Shown piece by piece: positions 7,173 to 15,353 of a stretch of DNA of 31,343 bases. The DNA is from Bacteroidota bacterium (GTDB taxonomy: Bacteria > Bacteroidota > Bacteroidia > Flavobacteriales > Weeksellaceae). Location: positions 1-31,343 of the forward strand of contig JAFAGO010000038.1 in the NCBI GenBank assembly GCA_023422635.1. Reading direction: 5' to 3'. Every line of letters begins with the position of its first letter. The stretch's first letter is position 1. The notes under the pieces are model-generated. The model did no database searches. It saw nothing but the letters and a program-made list of their open reading frames with translations, and was not told the DNA's origin. The translations under genes and the position numbers were made by a program.

Positions 7173-7850
7173 ATGAAAAAGTTAACATTATCATTCATGG
7201 CGCTTGCAATGGCTGCAGCCGTAGTTTCTTGTAAAAAGAGCGAAACCGATAGCACAGTAACTAAAGAACAGCAAGAAGTAGCTGCACAAAGTGGAGCTCA
7301 GTATCAAGCTGATTCTGCTACAAGCGTAGTGAAATGGAATGCTACACACAAAGGTGGAATGGCTCCACGTTACGGAACTTTAAGTTTACAAAATGGTACT
7401 GTTTCCGTTGAAAATGGTGCAGTAACTGGTGGTGAATTTACAATTGATCTTAACTCGCTTAAAGTTGATCCTGCGTCTGTAACAGAAGCAGATAAAAAAC
7501 CTGAAGATTTGGCAGGACATTTAAAAAGCGCAGATTTCTTTGATGTTGAAAAATACCCAACTGCCAAATTTGAAATTACAAGTGTTGCTCCTTTCGATGC
7601 TGCTAAAGATCAAAGTAAATTAGAAGGTGCTACAAATATTGTAAGTGGAAATCTTACTTTGAAAGATAAAACCATTAACGTAACCTTCCCAGCGAAAATT
7701 ACCGTTACCGACGCAGCGCTTGAGCTTGCAGCTAACTTTACAGTAGACAGAAGCGCTTGGAACTTAACGTACGGTGCAGAAGGAGATCCAAAAGATTGGG
7801 CGATTTCTAAAGATATCGATATTGCTTTAGATCTAAAAGCTAAAAAATAA
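7173..7850 (+). CDS. YceI-family lipoprotein
   Basis: A 225-residue protein with a signal sequence and lipobox VVSC (Cys20). From about residue 42 it follows the YceI lipocalin-like barrel: VVKWNATHKGG, GEFTIDLNSL, LAGHLKSADFFDVEKYPTAKFE, and LKDKTINVTFPAKI. YceI proteins bind isoprenoid or other lipids and are often stress induced. The substrate here is unknown. The Ala/Thr/Glu-rich stretch at 21-45 is a linker from the lipid anchor. It is monocistronic, with a strong terminator. Confidence 0.92.
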   Translation: MKKLTLSFMALAMAAAVVSCKKSETDSTVTKEQQEVAAQSGAQYQADSATSVVKWNATHKGGMAPRYGTLSLQNGTVSVENGAVTGGEFTIDLNSLKVDPASVTEADKKPEDLAGHLKSADFFDVEKYPTAKFEITSVAPFDAAKDQSKLEGATNIVSGNLTLKDKTINVTFPAKITVTDAALELAANFTVDRSAWNLTYGAEGDPKDWAISKDIDIALDLKAKK

Positions 7851-7876
7851 TGTAAAGTTCGATTATACATTCTATA

Positions 7877-7908
7877 AAATGCTTCTTGAAAAAGAGGCAT
7901 TTTTTTTA
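7877..7908 (+). terminator. Rho-independent terminator after YceI gene
   Basis: AAATGCTTCTT, loop GAAA, AAGAGGCATTT: an 11-bp stem with one G.T pair, followed by a T run. Confidence 0.9.
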
Positions 7909-8443
7909 TATGCAAATCAGGGCTGTTTCCTATTGGATTATTCTTGATAGTGCAAATTCTTTTAATCTTTTATTGGAGATCTAGAAGTTGAAAGCTGAAT
8001 ATTTTTAATTGTTTCCTATTTTTTCAATGGGGAACTTTTGTTGTTGCTCAACTATTTCAAGTTTAGTATCATTTTATTAGATGTTTTCACCAGTATTTTT
8101 ATATTTTCTTTTAACAAATGAAAAGTTTGAAGATGGAAAGTGTTTTCACAATAAAAGTTCTATTTAATTATACTCAATTAATAATTTCGAGTTTTTATTA
8201 CTGTCATTAACTCTTTCTGTATTAACCAGTTTATATTTTGAAGGTGTCGTTATTAGTAAATGAAAAATATGCAATTACCTGCAATTTTCAATACTTCATT
8301 AATTTGATTTCAATGCATTGTTGAACGTAATTTATATATGTAAAAATTGTTATTTGTTTAATTAATTTAAAATTTGTTTGTTTAATTGGATTTTTTTTTA
8401 GAACTTCGAAATCAGAAATATTTGTTTAACTAAATTAAAAATT
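7909..8443. other. Long AT-rich intergenic region
   Basis: About 535 bp with no credible ORF on either strand. The last 100 bp repeat the phrase TTTGTTTAA several times (around 8352, 8374, 8381 and 8421). This may include the promoter or regulatory sites of the downstream secreted protein. I could not pick one clear TAnnTTTG box. Confidence 0.4.
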
Positions 8444-10255
8444 ATGAGGAAAAATTTATCTATTGCCCTTTTATGTGGTATTTCGGTAATGGGCTTCGGG
8501 CAAACGTCCGGTGGCAAAGTTTCTTTAGAAACAGGCAAAAAAAAGGCACAAGTGGTGTCGAAAGCCAATTCAAATGCGACTAAAGCAGCGAAGCTTTTAA
8601 AAGCACACAGTAAAAGCACACTCGCTTATTGCACAGTTGGTCTTAATTGCACCGACGATGATGTAATTACCAATGTTACATTTGAGCAGATTAACAATGA
8701 CACTTCTTGTAGTTCGGGTGGATACGGTGATTATACCGCTCAGCAAGCTACTGTAGCAGCAGGCTCAAGTTATCCAATTTCGGTTACCGTTGGAGGTGGC
8801 TGGTTTGAAAGAGTTTCTGGGTGGGTAGATTGGGATAACAGCGAGAGTTTTGACGCTGATGAATTCCTTGGTGAAATTGGTGATGGTAGCCCTTTTGGAG
8901 AAGCTTTAACTTTGTCTGGAGAAATTGCTGTTCCAGCAGATACCGCTCCAGGTTCTTACCGTTTACGTTTATTGGTGTATGCGGCAGGTGAAGATAATCC
9001 AGCAAGTGAAGATCCTTGCATGAACGTTGCAAGTAATTATGGTGAATATGAAGATTATACGATTGTAGTTGAAGCTGATGGTCCTGCAGGCTGTTTAACA
9101 GATAACTATGGACAGTGGCCAAGTGCAACCTATACGCCAAGTTGTAATGGTGTAGCAACTGCAATTACAACGGTTGCCTATTCTGGAGAGTATTCTAAAG
9201 TAAATGTTACCGAAGGTGTTGAGTATACTTTTTCTTCATCAGTAGATACGTATTTGGTTACCATTAGTGATGAAGCGGGAACTACGGTTTATGCAGCAGG
9301 TATTGGTAGTGCTACTTATACGCCAACAACTTCTGGAGTGGTAAGATTTTATACTCACCTAGGTGAAGATTGTTCTTATGCAAATACGTCACATTCTAGA
9401 TTAGTTAAATGTGGTGAAGTTCCACCTCCACCAACAGAACCAGAATACGGTTGTGAACAAGTATATGATGGTGAATTTAGCTTAGCAAATTCTGTAAGTA
9501 AAGATTTGGGTTACATCGTGGCGAACGATTTCTTCGTTCCAAGTGATGCTGGAACTTTCAAACTTTCTACTATAAAAGCATTATTATTACCTTTAGCTTC
9601 TTCTGATAGTGATTTTAGCACTTTTGATATTTCAATCGTTGCTGATGATAATGGAGTTCCAGGTTCAACAGTTGTTAAAACATTCACTGGATTAACTCCT
9701 GTGTCTGTAGAATTGTATTCACAAACTTTTGCAGGATATAATACCTACAATGTAACATTAGATTTAGAGTCTTATGAGTTGCCAGTGGATACAGCGGCTG
9801 ATACTAAGTATTGGTTAACTGTTAGTGCTAGCTCTGCTTCTGCACAAAATATCTTCTGGGTGGGCTATGAGTATACAGAAGGTTGGGCGACTTCATCAAA
9901 CTATCAATCTGAAGATGGTGGAGCTTCATGGACGCAGATTACGTATGACGGTATTGGAGATCACTATGAAAGTATTTGGACCGTTGATGCAGCTTGCGAA
10001 GATCTAGCAGTAAGTAACACTACTAAATCAGCGCTTTCATATTACCCAAGTCCTGTTGTTGATTACTTGAACATCTCTTCTAAAGAAAATATTACAAGTG
10101 TATCTGTTTACAACATCGCAGGTCAAAAAGTATTGAACAATTCTCAATTAAGAGATGGAAAAATCAATATGAGCAGCTATGCTCCTGGAACTTATATTGT
10201 AACTGCTATCCTTTCAAGTGGAAAAGTAGAAACTTTCAAAGTTCTTAAAAAATAA
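8444..10255 (+). CDS. Secreted GEVED-domain protein with type IX sorting domain
   Basis: A 603-residue protein. The signal peptide ends near GFGQ (residue 20). A Lys/Ala-rich linker is followed by a GEVED domain (about 60-210) containing GWVDWDNSESFDADE and YGEYEDYTIVV, a calcium-binding-like beta domain common in Bacteroidota surface proteins. Next come a beta domain (about 215-325), a Pro-rich linker (PPPPTEPEYG) and another beta-rich domain (about 340-520). The last 72 residues, from YYPSPVVDYLNI to the KVLKK end, are a type A T9SS C-terminal sorting domain. It is therefore exported and attached to or released from the surface. No catalytic domain is recognised; adhesion or matrix roles are possible. 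It is monocistronic. Confidence 0.88.
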   Translation: MRKNLSIALLCGISVMGFGQTSGGKVSLETGKKKAQVVSKANSNATKAAKLLKAHSKSTLAYCTVGLNCTDDDVITNVTFEQINNDTSCSSGGYGDYTAQQATVAAGSSYPISVTVGGGWFERVSGWVDWDNSESFDADEFLGEIGDGSPFGEALTLSGEIAVPADTAPGSYRLRLLVYAAGEDNPASEDPCMNVASNYGEYEDYTIVVEADGPAGCLTDNYGQWPSATYTPSCNGVATAITTVAYSGEYSKVNVTEGVEYTFSSSVDTYLVTISDEAGTTVYAAGIGSATYTPTTSGVVRFYTHLGEDCSYANTSHSRLVKCGEVPPPPTEPEYGCEQVYDGEFSLANSVSKDLGYIVANDFFVPSDAGTFKLSTIKALLLPLASSDSDFSTFDISIVADDNGVPGSTVVKTFTGLTPVSVELYSQTFAGYNTYNVTLDLESYELPVDTAADTKYWLTVSASSASAQNIFWVGYEYTEGWATSSNYQSEDGGASWTQITYDGIGDHYESIWTVDAACEDLAVSNTTKSALSYYPSPVVDYLNISSKENITSVSVYNIAGQKVLNNSQLRDGKINMSSYAPGTYIVTAILSSGKVETFKVLKK

Positions 10256-10277
10256 TCTAAATATTTTAAGATCATTT

Positions 10278-10308
10278 AACCGCCTCAATTTTGAGGCGGT
10301 TTTTTTTG
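10278..10308 (+). terminator. Strong rho-independent terminator
   Basis: AACCGCCTCAA, TT, TTGAGGCGGTT form a perfect 11-bp stem followed by eight T residues. Confidence 0.95.
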
Positions 10309-10456
10309 CTATTTTTAAAGAAAATAATTCTGGAAATCTTCGCTATTCTGATCATGAGGATTTGATAGAAGTAAATCTTTTCATTTAGCTTTTATAGAAA
10401 TTAGATAATCTCTTTTTTTAACAGACAAATGTTTATTTACTACATTTCCACTTTAG

Positions 10457-10464
10457 TAACTTTG
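10457..10464 (+). promoter_or_regulatory. -7 box upstream of first Crp/Fnr gene
   Basis: TAACTTTG fits TAnnTTTG, about 65 bp before the start codon. A second, weaker box, TATCTTG, occurs at 10492-10498. Which one is used is unclear. Confidence 0.35.
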
Positions 10465-10529
10465 ATTACCAATAGATATTCAGATTTGGTCTATCTTGCA
10501 AAAAATACATTCATTCATTTTTATATTTT

Positions 10530-11165
10530 ATGAAAGAAATTTTAGAAGAAACTTTTGGTGGAATATTCGAGTCCGAGTTGATTGATGAAATTGCCCAAAC
10601 GGCAAAAATAGTTGATTTTCGGGAAGGTGACGTTTTGATCGAAATTGGCAAATACATCAAAACAATGCCTTTGTTAATGAGTGGTGCAATTCGTATTATG
10701 CGCGAAGATTTTGATGCTGGCGAATTATTATTGTATTTTTTAGAAAAAGGAGATACATGCGCAATGTCATTAGCGTGTTGTATGGGCGATAAAAAAAGTG
10801 AAATTAGAGCTGTTGCAGAAAATAGTGGAACAGTAGTGATGATTCCTGTACATAAAATGGAAGATTGGTTAGGGAAATATAAAACTTGGCGAGCATTTGT
10901 TTTTGAATCCTATAATAGCCGCTTTAACGAGCTGCTGACTGCGATTGATGCTATTGCTTTTATGAAAATGGATGAGCGTTTACGGAATTACCTATTAGAA
11001 ACCTCTAAAATAAATCATTCAAACAGTATTACTAAAACCCATCAAGAGATTGCGGATGCGTTAAACAGTTCTCGCGTTGTAATTTCAAGACTTTTAAAAG
11101 CTTTAGAACGCGAAGGTGCGATAAAGTTAAACCGAAATCATATTGAAATTGTTCAACAGAAGTAA
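10530..11165 (+). CDS. Crp/Fnr-family transcriptional regulator
   Basis: A 211-residue protein. Residues 20-120 form a cyclic-nucleotide-binding-type beta barrel (FREGDVLIEIGKYI, LLLYFLEKGDTCAMSL). A dimerisation helix follows, then a C-terminal winged HTH (about 160-205) with THQEIADALNSSRVVISRLLKALE. The recognition helix keeps the Arg of SR and a later Arg of the CRP R-E-x3-R pattern but has Val in place of Glu. The Cys-Cys-Met cluster at about residues 84-86 has no FNR iron-sulfur spacing, so there is no evidence of an FeS cluster. The next gene downstream is an mdaB-type reductase preceded by a CRP-like palindrome. The ligand is unknown. Confidence 0.9.
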   Translation: MKEILEETFGGIFESELIDEIAQTAKIVDFREGDVLIEIGKYIKTMPLLMSGAIRIMREDFDAGELLLYFLEKGDTCAMSLACCMGDKKSEIRAVAENSGTVVMIPVHKMEDWLGKYKTWRAFVFESYNSRFNELLTAIDAIAFMKMDERLRNYLLETSKINHSNSITKTHQEIADALNSSRVVISRLLKALEREGAIKLNRNHIEIVQQK

Positions 11166-11214
11166 GTTTGTGAGTCCCGAAATATCTATTTCATTTTCGA
11201 AAACGATATAAATT

Positions 11215-11230
11215 TGTGACATGAATCACA
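11215..11230. promoter_or_regulatory. TGTGA-N6-TCACA palindrome upstream of mdaB
   Basis: TGTGACATGAATCACA is a perfect 5+5 palindrome with a 6-bp spacer, identical to the classical CRP half-sites. It lies 50 bp before the mdaB start and about 22 bp upstream of GACCTTTG (11253-11260), a near-match -7 box. It is a candidate site for one of the two Crp/Fnr proteins flanking the gene. Confidence 0.6.
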
Positions 11231-11279
11231 GGTCGTATATCGCAATTCTGCAGACCTTTGTACTCTAATTTTTATCACG

Positions 11280-11906
11280 ATGAAAAACGTATTCATAATC
11301 AATGCAGGTCAGCATTTTGCGCATTCAGGCGGAGCTTTCAATGCAACATTAACGAAGTGGACTGAAGATTTTTTTAAGGAAAATGGATGGAATATTCGTA
11401 CCACAAATATCAACGATGAGTTTGTTCCAAGTAATGAAGTTGAACATTTTAAATGGGCTGATCTCATCGTGTACAATACGCCAATTTGGTGGTTTCAAGT
11501 TCCTAATCGCTTCAAAAAATATATTGATGAGGTTTTTACGGCAGGTCATGAAAATGGAATTTACAAAAACGATGGCCGGTCACGAAAAAATCCAGAAATT
11601 AATTATGGAACTGGCGGTTTAATGCAGGGAAAAGAATATATGGTGAACAGTACTTGGAATGCTCCGGAAACTGCTTTTACGCTTCCTGGAGAATTTTTCA
11701 ACGAAACTTCGGTGGATGATGGACCTTTATTCGGATTTCATCGAATGAATGCTTTTACGGGAATGAAGAAAAATCAGGGTTTTCACTTTCACGATTTGGA
11801 AAAAAATGCAACTCCGGAAAGAATTCTAAATTATGAACAACTGTACCGTAAACATTTAGAAGAAACTTTCAAAGCAGTACCTTCTGAAATCAGCAAACAT
11901 CCATAG
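11280..11906 (+). CDS. mdaB: NAD(P)H:quinone reductase, MdaB type
   Basis: A 208-residue flavodoxin-like protein, close to the usual MdaB length (about 190-200). Matching features include an N-terminal FIINAGQHFAHSGGAFN, WADLIVYNTPIWWFQVP (quinone/FAD pocket), KKYIDEVFTAGH, GRSRKNPEINYGTGGLMQGK and STWNAPETAF. MdaB reduces quinones by two electrons using NADPH and FAD, limiting redox cycling in the cytoplasm. It sits between two Crp/Fnr genes, in the same direction, with its own candidate operator, suggesting a redox- or electrophile-responsive unit. Identification is by recognised motifs. Confidence 0.9.
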   Translation: MKNVFIINAGQHFAHSGGAFNATLTKWTEDFFKENGWNIRTTNINDEFVPSNEVEHFKWADLIVYNTPIWWFQVPNRFKKYIDEVFTAGHENGIYKNDGRSRKNPEINYGTGGLMQGKEYMVNSTWNAPETAFTLPGEFFNETSVDDGPLFGFHRMNAFTGMKKNQGFHFHDLEKNATPERILNYEQLYRKHLEETFKAVPSEISKHP

Positions 11907-11977
11907 TGAATTCATTTTTTGAAGTATTTTTTCACTGAAAAAGGAGCTAAGAATCTTCCATTTTGTACATTTATCGA

Positions 11978-12550
11978 ATGGAATATCCTGACTTTTTACG
12001 CCAACATATCGAAGAAATTGTACAACTAACAGATGAGGAATTCGAGATAGTCCTGCAGTATTATCAGCCGAAATTCATCAAAAGAAAAAGCTATTTAATC
12101 GAGAGCGGTCAAATAGTAGATTGCGAATATTTAGTTGCAGAAGGATTGTTGAAAGCATTTATTCACGACGATTTAGGCAAGGAATACATCGTGCAGTTTG
12201 CAATGGAAAATTGGTGGATTTCTGATTATCTTGCTTTTAAAGAGCAGACAAAAGGCGATTTGTGTGTACAAGCATTGGAAGATTGTTTTGTTCTTGAACT
12301 TTCTTGGGAGAATAGAATTAAGGTTTGCGAACGTGTTCCAAAAATGTATCAATTTCATGGAATAAAAGCGTTCAGTGGATACGTCGCGCTTCAAAAAAGA
12401 GTTTTATCGTTGATGAAAAATTCTGCAAAAGAAAAATACAATTTGCTTTTAGAGCAGTATCCCGCACTTTTTCAGCGGGTTTCAAAAACCATGATCGCGC
12501 ATTATTTGGGCGTTTCAAGGGAAACTTTGAGTCGGCTTTCAAAAGCGTAA
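11978..12550 (+). CDS. Second Crp/Fnr-family regulator
   Basis: With the ATG at 11978 this is a 190-residue protein starting MEYPDFLRQHIEEI. An in-frame TTG at 11963 is possible but less likely. It has an N-terminal cNMP-binding-like barrel (about 20-115), and the HTH at the very C-terminus reads GVSRETLSRL, retaining the R-E-x3-R residues with which CRP reads TGTGA. Ending directly after the recognition helix is usual for this Bacteroidota subfamily and is not a truncation. It faces the cupin gene, whose stop is only 4 bp away. It is a plausible reader of the palindrome before mdaB. Confidence 0.87.
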   Translation: MEYPDFLRQHIEEIVQLTDEEFEIVLQYYQPKFIKRKSYLIESGQIVDCEYLVAEGLLKAFIHDDLGKEYIVQFAMENWWISDYLAFKEQTKGDLCVQALEDCFVLELSWENRIKVCERVPKMYQFHGIKAFSGYVALQKRVLSLMKNSAKEKYNLLLEQYPALFQRVSKTMIAHYLGVSRETLSRLSKA

Positions 12551-12554
12551 AATT

Positions 12555-13037
12555 TCAATCTGTTTTCGCATATTCTTCGTCAGAAACGGGCTCGAACCAA
12601 ATTGATGGATGCGCCTCATGATCGATACTAATCGCAATATGCGTCATCGGTTGGTCTTTGCTTCCGCCGTGCCAATGTTTAACATCCTTGCCAATGGTAA
12701 TTACATCGCCTTTTTTAATGATTTGAACGGGTTTTCCTTCTTCTTGATGGTAGCCAACTCCGTCGGTAACTAAAAGAGTTTGTCCGCCAGGATGAAGATG
12801 CCAATGCGTTCGGGATTTTGGTTCGAAACTAACGTTGCTCGTTTGTGTGCCCATTTTACCTAATATCGCTTGATGAACGGTTCCGATGAATTTTTCATGA
12901 CCAGCAGAAGTTCCTTTTATAAAAAGTCCAGCGGCGTCGATATTGGTTTCATTTTCCGGAATGGGCTGCGTTTGATTTTCCTTTTGTTGGCAAGAAATCA
13001 ACACGACTGCGGAAACGATAGCGAAAATAGTTTTCAT
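12555..13037 (-). CDS. Cupin-domain lipoprotein
   Basis: A 160-residue protein with lipobox LISC (Cys16), so probably anchored in the outer or inner membrane facing the periplasm. The single cupin barrel has metal-binding His78, His80 and His82 followed by Gln86 (HWHLHPGGQ) and a second motif with His121 and His123 (VKHWHGG). The Gln in place of the usual Glu and the overall pattern resemble the manganese cupins annotated as hydroxynitrile-lyase-like or carboxymuconolactone-associated. No substrate can be given. It is convergent with the second Crp/Fnr gene, with 4 bp between stops and no terminator between them. Confidence 0.85.
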   Translation of the reverse strand: MKTIFAIVSAVVLISCQQKENQTQPIPENETNIDAAGLFIKGTSAGHEKFIGTVHQAILGKMGTQTSNVSFEPKSRTHWHLHPGGQTLLVTDGVGYHQEEGKPVQIIKKGDVITIGKDVKHWHGGSKDQPMTHIAISIDHEAHPSIWFEPVSDEEYAKTD

Positions 13038-13120
13038 AAGATTTTGTTTTGGTTACTTTTAAAGATAAGAAATTTAATTTTAAAGCATTTTTCAGCCACC
13101 AAATCTCATCTCGTAAGTAG

Positions 13121-13150
13121 TTGGAACTCGATCTATTCTTCGTATTTTTG
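13121..13150 (+). promoter_or_regulatory. Promoter of lipoate ligase gene
   Basis: TTG at 13121-13123, 19 bp, then TATTTTTG at 13143-13150. The box overlaps the upstream GTG, which therefore cannot be the start codon. This supports the ATG at 13165. Confidence 0.6.
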
Positions 13151-13164
13151 TGAAAATTATATCT

Positions 13165-14148
13165 ATGTTGATTATCGATTCTCCTTCAAATAATGCTTAT
13201 TTTAATATTGCTTCCGAAGAATATTTGTTGCATAAATTTCCTACAGAGGATATTTTTTTGTTATATGTAAATGCACCTTCGATTATTGTTGGGAAATTTC
13301 AAAATACATTGGCAGAAATTAATCTCGATTATGTGAATGAAAATGAAATTAAAGTAGTGCGCAGAATGTCCGGCGGTGGAACTGTTTATCATGATTTAGG
13401 AAACCTTAATTTTTCTTTTCACACGCTTTTGGGAGATTATGATTTTATGGATTTTTCAAGATTTACAAAGCCAGTTTTGGCGTTGTTGAATGATTGGGAT
13501 GTTCCAGCAAAGTTGGAAGGCAGAAACGATTTGTTGGTGGATGGTAAAAAGTTTTCAGGAAATGCAAAATTGGCGAGAAATGGAAAAATGATTCAGCACG
13601 GAACGATTTTATTTAACTCCGAAATGAGTGTTTTAGGAGAAGCTTTAAAAGTGAATCCTTTGAAATTTGTTGATAAAGCCGTAAAATCCAACAGAGCAAG
13701 AGTAATTAATCTTAAAGAATATTTACCAGAAGGCACCACATTGGAATCTTTAAAACTGAAGTTAATTGAAAAAATGAAGGCCGATAACGAAAGCGCCGAA
13801 ATCTACACATTAACGCCAGAAGATATTCAAGGAATTGAAAAATTAATGAAGGAAAAATATGAAACTTGGGATTGGAATTTCGGTTTTTCTCCGAATTACA
13901 ATTTTAATAAAGCCATAAAAATTCCTGCAGGTTTTATCGAAATTCATTTAGATGTGGTTCATGGCTTCATTGAAAAGGCAAAAATCTTTGGCGACTTTTT
14001 CGCATCAAATGCAATCGAGGATTTTGAGCAAATTTTGATTGGTAAAAAACATGATCTTTCTGAGATTAAAAATCTACTTTCTGAAGTTGATTTGAAACAA
14101 TATTTCGGCAACGTAACCGACGATGAAATTGTAGAACTTTTCGTGTAA
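13165..14148 (+). CDS. lplA: Lipoate-protein ligase A
   Basis: With the ATG at 13165, 327 residues, the usual size for LplA with its C-terminal accessory domain. The catalytic domain shows NAYFNIASEEYLL, APSIIVGKFQN, VVRRMSGGGTVYHDLGNLNFSF (lipoyl-AMP loop) and GRNDLLVDGKKFSGNAK. In that last motif Lys129 corresponds to the catalytic Lys133 of E. coli LplA. It attaches lipoate, through lipoyl-AMP, to E2 subunits and GcvH in the cytoplasm. A GTG 15 bp upstream is in frame but sits in the promoter. It is not in an obvious operon. Confidence 0.93.
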   Translation: MLIIDSPSNNAYFNIASEEYLLHKFPTEDIFLLYVNAPSIIVGKFQNTLAEINLDYVNENEIKVVRRMSGGGTVYHDLGNLNFSFHTLLGDYDFMDFSRFTKPVLALLNDWDVPAKLEGRNDLLVDGKKFSGNAKLARNGKMIQHGTILFNSEMSVLGEALKVNPLKFVDKAVKSNRARVINLKEYLPEGTTLESLKLKLIEKMKADNESAEIYTLTPEDIQGIEKLMKEKYETWDWNFGFSPNYNFNKAIKIPAGFIEIHLDVVHGFIEKAKIFGDFFASNAIEDFEQILIGKKHDLSEIKNLLSEVDLKQYFGNVTDDEIVELFV

Positions 14149-14179
14149 ATTCTATTCAAACTCCTTTTTTTAAATTAAG

Positions 14180-14187
14180 TATATTTG
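14180..14187 (+). promoter_or_regulatory. -7 box upstream of DUF808 gene
   Basis: TATATTTG fits TAnnTTTG, 25 bp before the start codon. No convincing -33 element. Confidence 0.45.
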
Positions 14188-14212
14188 TGTTCTTTAAAAA
14201 AAATAAAAACTA

Positions 14213-15082
14213 ATGGCTTCAGGAATTTTTGCTATTTTGGATGATATTGCAGCGTTAATGGATGATGTTGCGGTTGCAAGTAAAATTGCCACGCAAAAAA
14301 CAGCGGGTATTTTAGGCGATGATCTTGCCGTGAACGCCGAAAAAGCAACAGGTTTTATGTCTTCACGCGAAATTCCTGTACTTTGGGCGATCACCAAAGG
14401 TTCGTTGCTTAATAAAGTGATTATTATTCCCATTGCGCTTGCATTAAATGTTTTTCTACCTGCAGCAATTAAGATTATCTTGATTTTAGGCGGATTTTAT
14501 TTGGCGTATGAAGGCGTTGAAAAAATCATCCACTTTTTCTTTCATCGTTCTAAAACTGGAGAAGAAGTTATAAAAGAAGCCGATGAAAATCCTGAAAACT
14601 CGGAGAAAGCAAAAATTAAATCTGCCGTAACCACCGATTTTATACTTTCCATTGAAATTGTAATTATCGCGTTAGGAACGGTGCTAACACAGCCGCTTTC
14701 GATCCAAATTATTACCGTTTGTGTTGTTTCGCTTTTAGCAACGGTTGGGGTATACGGAATTGTAGCTTTAATTGTTCGGATGGATGATGCAGGTTTCAAA
14801 CTAATTCGTAAATCGGGTAAGAAGGGATTTATGAACACTTTAGGAAATTTTCTTGTAGCTGCACTTCCCATTATTATTAAAGTTTTAGGCGTTGTTGGAA
14901 CGATTGCTTTACTTTTAGTTTCTGGAGGAATTTTTGCTCATTATATTGATTTTCTTCATCATGTTCTTCCAAATGTAAATGACACATTGAAACAGTTTGG
15001 TTTCGGAATCGCTGCAGGATTACTTGTTTTCATTATTATTTCTGCTGGAAAATCGTTGTACGGCGCAATTGCTCGTAAATAA
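14213..15082 (+). CDS. DUF808/YedI-family inner-membrane protein
   Basis: A 289-residue membrane protein beginning MASGIFAILDDIAALMDDVA, the diagnostic start of the DUF808/YedI family. Then follow KTAGILGDDLAVNAEKATGF, SREIPVLWAITKGSLLNK and about six hydrophobic segments from residue 70 to the end, with KIIHFFFHR after the second. The family is widespread and has no established function. The length is normal. It is probably monocistronic, with its own TAnnTTTG box. Confidence 0.9.
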   Translation: MASGIFAILDDIAALMDDVAVASKIATQKTAGILGDDLAVNAEKATGFMSSREIPVLWAITKGSLLNKVIIIPIALALNVFLPAAIKIILILGGFYLAYEGVEKIIHFFFHRSKTGEEVIKEADENPENSEKAKIKSAVTTDFILSIEIVIIALGTVLTQPLSIQIITVCVVSLLATVGVYGIVALIVRMDDAGFKLIRKSGKKGFMNTLGNFLVAALPIIIKVLGVVGTIALLLVSGGIFAHYIDFLHHVLPNVNDTLKQFGFGIAAGLLVFIIISAGKSLYGAIARK

Positions 15083-15353
15083 TTTTAAATTAGATTTCAG
15101 TTATTTGTCGATGATCTAACGCGTATTTTGTTATCAAATCATTGATGATAAAAAAGTTGCTTTTGCATTCTATGCCAACTTTCTTTTCAACAATAACATT
15201 GCATTTGTGTTTTTAAAGAAAAAAAAATCCGAAATTCAAAAGGTCGATTGATTTCCTATTTGTAAGGTATTGCAGAAAAAGAAATAATCCTTTTTCTTAT
15301 CTTTTATGCTTTAGACGATTTTTGATTTTCTAAATTAGCGAAAAATCTAATCC

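Noticed and set aside
8784..9164. Minus-strand open frame of 126 codons
   Set aside because: His/Leu/Gln-rich low-complexity product, antisense to the GEVED protein. It is a reading-frame artefact of a Ser/Gly/Thr-rich gene.
10530..11165. FNR-type iron-sulfur oxygen sensor
   Set aside because: The Cys residues in the first Crp/Fnr protein do not show the N-terminal spaced cysteine set of FNR.
11963..11977. TTG start giving a 195-residue second Crp/Fnr protein
   Set aside because: The ATG at 11978 gives the usual N-terminus of this subfamily, and the extra five residues add nothing conserved.
13150..13164. GTG start for lipoate ligase
   Set aside because: The GTG is the end of a TATTTTTG promoter box, so transcription should begin downstream of it.
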